NCBI GenBank assembly: GCA_012960835.1
Contig: DUAL01000247.1
Span: forward strand, 1 to 13,481
Reading direction: 5' to 3'
Length of the DNA: 13,481 nucleotides
Source of the DNA: Flavobacteriales bacterium
GTDB lineage: Bacteria; Bacteroidota; Bacteroidia; Flavobacteriales; BACL11
Position numbers and translations under genes: made by a program
Part shown: positions 7,830 to 13,481 of the stretch, piece after piece
How the letters are laid out: each line of letters starts with the position of its first letter
How positions within the stretch are numbered: the stretch's first letter is position 1
Notes under the pieces: generated by a model
Told to the model about the DNA's origin: nothing
The model's input: the letters and a program-made list of their open reading frames with translations, nothing else
Database searches by the model: none

Positions 7830-8153
7830 ATGAAAACAGAAAAAGAATTACAAAAAATTGAGGAAGAAGTGGTGGAGGTGATTTGTGAGATTTATGATCC
7901 TGAAATTCCGGTAAATATTTACGCTTTGGGGCTTATTTATGATGTTGAGGTTAGTGAGGATTGTGATGTAAATATTACCATGACTTTAACCTCCCCAAAT
8001 TGCCCAGTTGCGGAAACGCTTCCTCTTGAAGTGGAAGAAAAAGTGAGAGTAATTCCTGCTGTAAAAAAGGTAAAAGTAGAAATTGTTTTCGATCCCACTT
8101 GGACCAAAGAAATGATGAGTGAAGAAGCAAAATTAGAACTAGGAATGTTATAA
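7830..8153 (+). CDS. DUF59/MIP18-family Fe-S assembly protein (SufT-like)
   Basis: The 107-residue protein belongs to the DUF59 (MIP18/PaaD-like) family. In bacteria, members found in suf operons (often called SufT) help mature Fe-S proteins. Family motifs are DPEIPVNIYALGLIYDV at 23-39, the MTLTSPNCP block with Cys58, FDPTWTKEMMSEEAK at 87-101 and the terminal LGML. It lies inside the suf run, 61 nt after sufE and one base before the next gene, so it is probably co-transcribed. The spacer carries a hairpin repeat near its start codon. Its biochemical role here is inferred from family and location. Confidence 0.93.
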   Translation: MKTEKELQKIEEEVVEVICEIYDPEIPVNIYALGLIYDVEVSEDCDVNITMTLTSPNCPVAETLPLEVEEKVRVIPAVKKVKVEIVFDPTWTKEMMSEEAKLELGML

Positions 8154-8154
8154 A

Positions 8155-8661
8155 ATGAGTAATGAAATTGTAAATAGAATAGCAAATAGTAGTTTAATCA
8201 CTATTGATTTGGCAGATTATGCACCAAAGCAATCTATTGCAGTTTTGGATATCAAAGAATTTCTTTTTGAAGGGATTTTCCTGAAAGAAAAAGAATTCAG
8301 AACTGCACTAAAAGAGTTTGATTTTTCTATTTATAAAAACAAAACTGTTGCCCTTAATTGTAGTGCAGATGCAATTGTGCCTATGTGGGCTTTTATGTTG
8401 CTTACCTCTTATTTAAATAACTCTGCTACCGAAATTTATTTTGGCACAAAAGAAGAAGTGTTTCAGAAAATATTCTCTGATAATATTGATGCAATTGACG
8501 CTACTGAGTTTGAAAATAAAAAAGTAATTGTAAAAGGTTGTGGGCAAGTTCCACTTACGGAAGCCCCTTATATTGCCATTACTAAAAAATTACAAACTAT
8601 CGTTAGTAGTTTAATGTTCGGTGAGGCCTGTTCGGCTGTTCCTGTTTTTAAGAAAAAATAA
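8155..8661 (+). CDS. DUF2480 family protein, last gene of the suf operon
   Basis: I recognise this 168-residue protein as DUF2480, a Bacteroidota family of unknown function. Characteristic blocks are EIVNRIANSSLITIDL at the N-terminus, VLDIKEFLFEGIFLKEKEFR at 30-49, and ALNCSADAIVPMWAFMLL at 66-83. It has no signal peptide and no clear membrane segment, so it is probably cytosolic. It has three cysteines, each in a short motif: Cys69 in NCS, Cys129 in KGCGQVP and Cys159 in EACSAVP. One base separates it from the DUF59 gene, so it ends the suf operon. That location suggests a role in Fe-S assembly or delivery, which is inference. It runs to within 4 nt of the convergent kinase-like gene. Confidence 0.9.
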   Translation: MSNEIVNRIANSSLITIDLADYAPKQSIAVLDIKEFLFEGIFLKEKEFRTALKEFDFSIYKNKTVALNCSADAIVPMWAFMLLTSYLNNSATEIYFGTKEEVFQKIFSDNIDAIDATEFENKKVIVKGCGQVPLTEAPYIAITKKLQTIVSSLMFGEACSAVPVFKKK

Positions 8662-8665
8662 CTTC

Positions 8666-9181
8666 CTATTTGAATTCTGAAATTTGCGCCAAAAACTTGT
8701 CTGCTTGTTTATCAGTTTTAAAAACAAGCACCTTCTTTTCGTCTTTAATTAAATTTAACTTTTGTATAAATCTTTTTCTGTTTTTACTATTAAAAGTTAA
8801 AACAAAATGTAAAAATTCTAAATTAAATTGCTCTTTACAACCATTGGCCATATCAGATCTCACAACTCCATGATACTTGAATATTCTTATAATAACGCGC
8901 CAAAAACATTTTAATGTAGGATAATCTAAATAAATAATTGTATCCGCACTTTTAATTCTAACATCCATTGTTCCGCTAAAGTTTCCATCCATTATCCATG
9001 ATGATTTTTGCACTAAAGTATGAACTATTTTCTCCCATTCAGCCTTTTCGGGTTCTTCCCAATTTGGTTTGTGGTAATACTGGTCTAAATGAATAAGTTC
9101 TAATTTTAAAATTGATTGTAATTTTTTGGAAAAAGTAGATTTTCCAGCACCACAACATCCTGTTACTAAAATCCTCTGCAT
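8666..9181 (-). CDS. Small P-loop kinase-like NTPase (adenylate kinase/topology-modulation-protein type)
   Basis: The 171 residues begin with a beta strand and a Walker A motif, GCCGAGKST at 8-16. These are followed by HLDQYYHKPNW at 31-41, WIMDGNFSG at 62-70 and a Walker B-like strand TIIYLDYP at 81-88. This layout matches small P-loop proteins annotated as adenylate kinase-like or FlaR/DNA topology modulation proteins. The phosphate acceptor is unknown. I chose ATG 9181 because it starts one base after the rluF stop; an in-frame TTG at 9199 would add six lysine-rich residues ahead of the natural beta strand. It follows rluF in a two-gene unit and converges on the suf operon. Confidence 0.8.
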   Translation of the reverse strand: MQRILVTGCCGAGKSTFSKKLQSILKLELIHLDQYYHKPNWEEPEKAEWEKIVHTLVQKSSWIMDGNFSGTMDVRIKSADTIIYLDYPTLKCFWRVIIRIFKYHGVVRSDMANGCKEQFNLEFLHFVLTFNSKNRKRFIQKLNLIKDEKKVLVFKTDKQADKFLAQISEFK

Positions 9182-9182
9182 T

Positions 9183-9926
9183 TTAGTTTTCTTCTTCAAA
9201 AGTTTTAATGGACTGCTCCACCGCTTGATTGATTTGGTTCAATTCTTTAGCCGTAAAATCTCGATAAGTACCAACTGGAATATCCAATTTTATATTCATA
9301 ATCCTTACCCTTTTCAGTTTTTTCACATTATATTCTAACTCCTCACACATCCTCCTGATTTGTCGGTTAAGTCCTTGGGTTAAGATGATTTTGAATTTCT
9401 TTTTATCCATTTGCTTTACAAAACATTTACGCGTAACGGTATCCAAAATAGGAACGCCATTTGTCATAGCCTCAATAAATTCTTTGGTAACTGGTTTGTG
9501 TACGGTAACTTCATATTCCTTTTCATGCTTGTTGCGTGCACGCAAAATCTTGTTTACAATATCGCCATCATTCGTTAAGAAGATGAGTCCTTCTGAGGGT
9601 TTATCCAATCTTCCAATAGGGAAAATTCGTGTTGGGTAATTGATAAAATCAATGATGTTATTTTTTTCTCTTTTTTGGTCGGTAGTGCAAACTACCCCAA
9701 CAGGTTTGTTAAAAGCGATATAGACCATTTTTTTCTTTTTGGGCTGGGAAACTAATTTACCATTCACTCGCACCTCATCCTCATTTGATATTTTAGTTCC
9801 CATTTCAGGAATTTTCCCATTTATGGTTACCCTTCCTTGTTCTATTAGTTTGTCGGCTGCCCTTCTGGAACAGTAGCCAATTTCTGATAAATACTTATTT
9901 ATTCGTGTTAATTCAGGGTTGCTCAT
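9183..9926 (-). CDS. rluF: 23S rRNA pseudouridine synthase, RluF type
   Basis: Enzymes of this family isomerise a uridine in ribosomal RNA; E. coli RluF acts on U2604 of 23S rRNA. The 247 residues have an N-terminal S4 RNA-binding domain at about 6-55 (RINKYLSEIGYCSRRAADKL, GRVTING). The catalytic domain follows, with Asp108 in GRLDKPSEGLIFLTNDGD, HEKEYEVTV at 134-142, and QGLNRQIRRMC at 184-194. NDGDIVNKILRA and NRQIRRMCE closely recall E. coli RluF rather than RsuA or RluB. It lacks part of the C-terminal tail of the 290-residue E. coli enzyme. It is the first gene of a two-gene unit. The exact target uridine is inferred. Confidence 0.92.
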   Translation of the reverse strand: MSNPELTRINKYLSEIGYCSRRAADKLIEQGRVTINGKIPEMGTKISNEDEVRVNGKLVSQPKKKKMVYIAFNKPVGVVCTTDQKREKNNIIDFINYPTRIFPIGRLDKPSEGLIFLTNDGDIVNKILRARNKHEKEYEVTVHKPVTKEFIEAMTNGVPILDTVTRKCFVKQMDKKKFKIILTQGLNRQIRRMCEELEYNVKKLKRVRIMNIKLDIPVGTYRDFTAKELNQINQAVEQSIKTFEEEN

Positions 9927-9943
9927 GATTTATATTCTTCTTG

Positions 9944-9951
9944 CAAAAGTA
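9944..9951 (-). promoter_or_regulatory. -7 promoter box of rluF (TACTTTTG)
   Basis: Read on the minus strand, 9951 to 9944 is TACTTTTG, an exact TAnnTTTG match, ending 17 bases before the rluF ATG. A TTTG upstream (9968 to 9965) is only 13 nt away, short for a -33 element. Confidence 0.6.
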
Positions 9952-9964
9952 CGCTAAAATTTTG

Positions 9965-9979
9965 CAAACTGAAAGTTTG
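9965..9979. repeat. Perfect inverted repeat between divergent promoters
   Basis: CAAACT (9965-9970) and AGTTTG (9974-9979) are perfect complements around a 3-nt GAA centre. The right arm ends in the TTTG that serves as the -33 element of the plus-strand promoter. The left arm gives TTTG on the minus strand. It could be an operator half-site pair or a by-product of mirrored promoter elements. Confidence 0.45.
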
Positions 9980-10005
9980 TAGAATGCTCTGTTTCATTAC
10001 ATTTG
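9976..10005 (+). promoter_or_regulatory. Promoter of the S46 peptidase gene (TTTG, 18 nt, TACATTTG)
   Basis: TTTG at 9976-9979 and TACATTTG at 9998-10005, 18 nt apart, form a textbook Bacteroidota promoter with both -33 and -7 elements. The -7 box ends 22 nt before the ATG at 10028. This is the best promoter in the window. Confidence 0.75.
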
Positions 10006-10027
10006 CAGGAAATTAAAATCTAAAAAA

Positions 10028-12445
10028 ATGTTAAGAAAAATTTTATTTACCACACTTATTGGAATATTTTCTTTTTCCGCAATAGCAGATGAAGGAATGT
10101 GGTTGCCACAACTTTTACAAAGCTTAAATGAAGAGGATATGCAGGCGCATGGTTTGCAACTTACAGCAGCCGATTTGTACTCCATCAACCAATCTTCCCT
10201 TAAAGATGCTATTGTTTCTTTGGGTGGCTTTTGTACAGCTGAAATGATTTCAAATGAGGGCTTAATGCTGACCAATCATCATTGTGGTTTTGATGCCATA
10301 CAAACACATAGTTCGGTAACTAACGACTATTTGGAAGATGGGTTTTGGGCCATGAGCAGAGATGCAGAATTAGAAAATCAGGGGCTTACGGCTACTTTTT
10401 TAATTAGTATTGAATCTGTAACCGAAAGAGTTTTGGCTGGTTTTGATACACTAAACTTATCAGAAACAGAAAGGAAAGCCAAAATAGGAGAAGCAATAAA
10501 AGAAATTGTTGCTGAAACTACTGAGGGCAATCATTTTGGTGCGAAAGTTAAAAGTTTTTTTGGCGGGAACGAATACTATCTATTAGTGTATGAAACTTTT
10601 AAAGATGTGCGTTTGGTTGGTGCACCACCCTCATCAATTGGAAAATTTGGTGGCGATACGGATAATTGGATGTGGCCAAGGCATACGGGGGACTTTTCTC
10701 TGTTCCGTATTTATATGGCGGCAGATGGAACCCCTGCTGAATATTCCAAAGAAAATATTCCTTATAAGCCAAAACATTTTTTGCCAATTTCTTTAAATGG
10801 TGTGGATAATGGCGACTATACCATGATTTATGGTTTTCCGGGAAGAACAGATAGATACTTAACCTCTTATGGAGTACAGGAAGCAATAGAGCAATCAGGG
10901 CCAACAATTGTTGATATTAGAAGTGAAAAATTAGCCATTATGAAAGAGGCAATGGATAAGAGTAGTAAAACAAAAATTCAGTATGCCGCAAAATATGCGC
11001 AAACTTCCAACTATTGGAAATATTTTATAGGGCAAAGCAAGGGGCTAAAAAGAATGCGCGTATATGATAAAAAAAGAGAAATAGAGGGTACTTTTAGAGT
11101 TTGGGTGGCAAGTGGAGATGATAAAAGACAAGCAAAATATGGGGATGCTTTGGATTTAATTGAGGATGCCTATTTTGCAAACAGAAAAATAAATATCCCC
11201 AGAACTTACCTTAATGAAGCGGTTTTTCAAGGGGCAGAAATTTTGTATTTTTCCTTTATGATGAATAATGGGTTTAGCGCCTTACCCAAGGAAGATGGTA
11301 AAGAAAAAAGGGAGCAATTGAAAGATATTAAAAATACTGCTAAGGATTTCTACAAAAATTACAATGCTGATGTAGATGAGAAGCTCTTGTCTGCAATGCT
11401 AGAAATGTATTATTTTAATATTCCAAAAAGCCAGCACCCAGAAATATTCCAAAAAATAGAAAAGCAACGCTTTGGATTAAAAAAATTGGACTTTGATTAT
11501 TACGCCAAAAAGGTTTTCAAAAAATCTGTTTTTGCAAGCCGTGCAAAATTTTACGATTTCTTAAATAACCCATCTGCCAAAAAAATTGCCAAAGATCCTG
11601 CACATAAAACAATCATGTCTATTTATAATTTTTATTTGGCTAATCATTACCCAAAACGCAAAAAAATTAGAGCTGATTTGGAAAAAGGAAATCGCCTTTT
11701 TATTGCAGGATTAAGAGAAATGAATCCGGACAAAAAATATTATCCAAATGCAAATTCTACTATGCGCCTTACTTATGGAAATGTGGGCGATTACCAGCCA
11801 GGAAATGCCATGCAATACGACTATTACACTACCATTGATGGAATAATGGAGAAAGAAGATGCTACAAATGAAGAGTTTATTGTGCCGGCAAAATTGAAGC
11901 AATTGTATGAAATTGGCGATTACGGACAGTATGGAGATGAAGAGGGAAATTTGAGAGTTAACTTTATTTCTAATAACGATATTACTGGCGGAAATTCTGG
12001 CTCTCCAGTTATCAATGCTTGGGGCGAATTGGTGGGGACTGCTTTTGATGGAAATTGGGAAGCAATGAGTGGTGATATTGCTTTTGAGAATGAGGTACAA
12101 AGAACCATTTCGGTAGATATTCGCTATACCATGTTCATTATTGACAAGTATGCGGGAGCAACTCATTTAATTGACGAAATGACTATTGCGCCATCCCATC
12201 CAAAACCATTGACAGCAGAGGAAGAAGAGGCGCTAAAAGTGGAAGAAGAAAAAAAGGTGCAAGAGGAAGATCCTTATATCATTGTGCAAAAATTAGATCT
12301 GGTTAATTTTAATGGGCAAGAAATTCCAGTAATGGAAATGGCTTCTTTTGGTTCGGCATTTGATATGGCAGTTAATCAGTTTGGTTCTGCTAGCAATATT
12401 TTATTTTCCTGGAAAGGGAATATCTATACTACTGAAAAGAGATAG
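10028..12445 (+). CDS. S46 family dipeptidyl peptidase, DPP7-like, with a C-terminal extension
   Basis: S46 enzymes are periplasmic serine peptidases that remove dipeptides from peptide N-termini. Residues 1-20 are a signal peptide with a likely cut after AIA, leaving DEGMWLP, a typical S46 start. The triad is His85 (TNHHCGFDAIQ), Asp222 (WPRHTGDFSLFR) and Ser657 (GGNSGSPV), close to His85, Asp227 and Ser655 of P. gingivalis DPP11. The position 18 residues after the serine, Arg673 in Asp/Glu-specific DPP11, is Gly675 here (FDGNWE). That points to DPP7-like preference for hydrophobic residues. The protein is 805 residues against about 710-720 usually. The excess is an 84-residue C-terminal tail with an acidic stretch (728-748) and a small motif region (774-804). 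Translation starts at ATG 10028 behind a clear promoter. Confidence 0.94.
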   Translation: MLRKILFTTLIGIFSFSAIADEGMWLPQLLQSLNEEDMQAHGLQLTAADLYSINQSSLKDAIVSLGGFCTAEMISNEGLMLTNHHCGFDAIQTHSSVTNDYLEDGFWAMSRDAELENQGLTATFLISIESVTERVLAGFDTLNLSETERKAKIGEAIKEIVAETTEGNHFGAKVKSFFGGNEYYLLVYETFKDVRLVGAPPSSIGKFGGDTDNWMWPRHTGDFSLFRIYMAADGTPAEYSKENIPYKPKHFLPISLNGVDNGDYTMIYGFPGRTDRYLTSYGVQEAIEQSGPTIVDIRSEKLAIMKEAMDKSSKTKIQYAAKYAQTSNYWKYFIGQSKGLKRMRVYDKKREIEGTFRVWVASGDDKRQAKYGDALDLIEDAYFANRKINIPRTYLNEAVFQGAEILYFSFMMNNGFSALPKEDGKEKREQLKDIKNTAKDFYKNYNADVDEKLLSAMLEMYYFNIPKSQHPEIFQKIEKQRFGLKKLDFDYYAKKVFKKSVFASRAKFYDFLNNPSAKKIAKDPAHKTIMSIYNFYLANHYPKRKKIRADLEKGNRLFIAGLREMNPDKKYYPNANSTMRLTYGNVGDYQPGNAMQYDYYTTIDGIMEKEDATNEEFIVPAKLKQLYEIGDYGQYGDEEGNLRVNFISNNDITGGNSGSPVINAWGELVGTAFDGNWEAMSGDIAFENEVQRTISVDIRYTMFIIDKYAGATHLIDEMTIAPSHPKPLTAEEEEALKVEEEKKVQEEDPYIIVQKLDLVNFNGQEIPVMEMASFGSAFDMAVNQFGSASNILFSWKGNIYTTEKR

Positions 12446-12457
12446 TTTTTAATTAAT

Positions 12458-13054
12458 ATGAAGAAAATAGCACCTTATATATTAACAATATTAGCTTGTT
12501 TATTTATATTATTTATTTATGGCGTAATAGTAACTCTTCTGGGTATTAAGGAGAATTATGGAGGGTTGATTCCTATATTATTTTTAGTATTTATATTAAG
12601 TTATGTATGGAAAACCATAGTTGGGCTAAGTAACTCAAACGAACACAAACGCTCAATTATTATCTTAAGGATGATATTAGGGATATTTGTTGGGCTTATT
12701 GTTGGGAACATTGCAATAATGGGCTTACACTATTTAAGTATGATAGTTTATCCTTTACCGGAAGGAACTGATATGAGCGATATGAATGCTATTGCAGAAT
12801 ATGTAAAAATTGCACCATTGGGTTCTTTGCTGATGGTAATGTTGGCACATATTGGAGGTACTTTTTTAGCAGGACTATCCACTGCATTAGTATCTAAAAA
12901 AATGCTTACTGTTTATATTATTGGTAGCTTTTTTACTCTTGCAGGAATTTACAATTTATATGTGCTGCCTCATCCTTGGTGGTTTAATCTTGAAGCGATA
13001 CTTTATCTGCCAGCAGCTGTTTTTGGATTTAATTTAATTGCTAAAAAAAATTAA
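12458..13054 (+). CDS. Six-helix integral membrane protein of unknown function
   Basis: The 198 residues have about six hydrophobic segments: 6-29, 35-56, 67-97, 119-146, 150-169 and 175-195. A loop at 100-117 (PEGTDMSDMNAIAEYVK) and the HPWWF motif at 172-176 are the most distinctive soluble or interfacial features. The part from about 66 onward resembles a four-helix family I know as a stand-alone protein of about 140 residues, with the same loop and the same P-W-F ending. I have no name or function for it. It starts 12 nt after the peptidase stop and is probably co-transcribed with it. Its stop codon shares the TTAA at 13051-13054 with the convergent purF stop. Confidence 0.75.
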   Translation: MKKIAPYILTILACLFILFIYGVIVTLLGIKENYGGLIPILFLVFILSYVWKTIVGLSNSNEHKRSIIILRMILGIFVGLIVGNIAIMGLHYLSMIVYPLPEGTDMSDMNAIAEYVKIAPLGSLLMVMLAHIGGTFLAGLSTALVSKKMLTVYIIGSFFTLAGIYNLYVLPHPWWFNLEAILYLPAAVFGFNLIAKKN

Positions 13055-13481
13055 TAGGCCCTCTCGTTTTTCCCTTCTACGTAATTGATGAAAGCTTTAT
13101 TTACTACTTTCACTCCCCCTGGAGTGGGGTAGTCTCCAGTAAAATACCAATCCCCTAAATGATTCGGACAAGAAGCATGCAAATCCGAAATTGATTGATA
13201 AATAATTTCCACCTCAGCTTTAGTTCCTTTTGGAGTTAAAAGTTCACTAATTTTTACTGAAATCTCTTCAGCTGTAAAGGGCTTATAAATTTCTTGTACA
13301 TAATTCACCATTTCTTCTTTTGGTAAATGAGCTTGTGCCTTACATTTATCGTAAGCCTCAGTAAGTATGTGTTCTTGTTTTCTATCTTTCAACAATGCCA
13401 CTGCTGCCTGAAAAGCAATAAAATCTCCCATTTTTGCCATGTCAATTCCATAACAATCCGGATATCTGATTTGTGGAGCGG
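13051..13481 (-). CDS. purF: Amidophosphoribosyltransferase, C-terminal part (5' end outside window)
   Basis: PurF makes 5-phosphoribosylamine from PRPP and glutamine, the first committed step of purine synthesis. The frame is open from the right edge to the stop at 13051-13053 and gives about 143 residues. The first visible residues, APQIRYPDCYGIDMAK, are the conserved PurF segment around PDCYGIDM. The rest (VEIIYQSISDLHASCPNHLGDWYFTGDYPTPGG, here split in text as VEIIYQS, CPNHLGDWYF and DYPTPGG, then FINYVEGKNERAY) matches the long C-terminal form of PurF seen in Bacteroidota. The ATG at 13440 is internal and not the true start. It converges on the membrane protein gene. Confidence 0.9.
   Translation of the reverse strand, partial: APQIRYPDCYGIDMAKMGDFIAFQAAVALLKDRKQEHILTEAYDKCKAQAHLPKEEMVNYVQEIYKPFTAEEISVKISELLTPKGTKAEVEIIYQSISDLHASCPNHLGDWYFTGDYPTPGGVKVVNKAFINYVEGKNERAY

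Noticed and set aside
8662..8665. Terminator between the suf operon and the convergent kinase-like gene
   Set aside because: Only four bases separate the stop codons, and no hairpin with a T-tract is visible around the junction.
9182..9199. TTG start for the kinase-like gene
   Set aside because: It would add a lysine-rich stub ahead of the expected first beta strand and overlap rluF. ATG 9181 fits better.
1..13481. CRISPR arrays, insertion sequences, toxin-antitoxin or phage-defence systems
   Set aside because: No regularly spaced repeats, transposase, terminal inverted repeats or defence gene families were seen; gene content is housekeeping and envelope.

Overview
The window is AT-rich, tightly packed bacterial chromosome that reads as Bacteroidota, most likely Flavobacteriales. 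Supporting signs are the -7 promoter boxes of the form TAnnTTTG, the lack of clear Shine-Dalgarno sites, an S46 (DPP7/DPP11-type) dipeptidyl peptidase, a DUF2480 gene at the end of a SUF operon, the Bacteroidota-style C-terminus of PurF, and a large secreted protein with PKD-like and SprB-like modules. I cannot assign a family or genus with confidence.

Layout. Positions 1-1048 (minus) hold the N-terminal 349 residues of a secreted modular surface protein that runs off the left edge. A 181-nt spacer follows, then thiL (1230-2285, minus). A very short divergent promoter region (2286-2354) separates thiL from a long plus-strand Fe-S cluster assembly operon: sufA-like, sufB, sufC, sufD, sufS, sufE, a DUF59/SufT-like gene and a DUF2480 gene (2355-8661). 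The operon meets, tail to tail, a minus-strand pair consisting of rluF (9183-9926) and a small P-loop kinase-like gene (8666-9181). A second divergent promoter region (9927-10027) precedes an exported S46 peptidase (10028-12445) and a six-helix membrane protein (12458-13054). The membrane gene shares a TTAA stop site with the 3' end of purF (13051-13481, minus), which runs off the right edge.

How the genes work together. SufS takes sulfur from cysteine and passes it to SufE. SufB, SufC and SufD form the scaffold ATPase complex that builds the cluster. The A-type carrier (SufA-like) and the DUF59 protein are expected to help deliver or mature clusters. DUF2480 is uncharacterised, but its place as the last gene of the operon and its three cysteines in short conserved-looking motifs make it a candidate extra SUF factor. 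The other genes are housekeeping (ThiL, RluF, PurF) or envelope functions (surface protein, periplasmic dipeptidyl peptidase, membrane protein).

No mobile element, CRISPR array, tRNA or rRNA was seen. The points most worth following are DUF2480, the 84-residue C-terminal extension on the S46 peptidase, the overlapping back-to-back promoters of thiL and the suf operon, and a nested hairpin repeat inside the suf operon.
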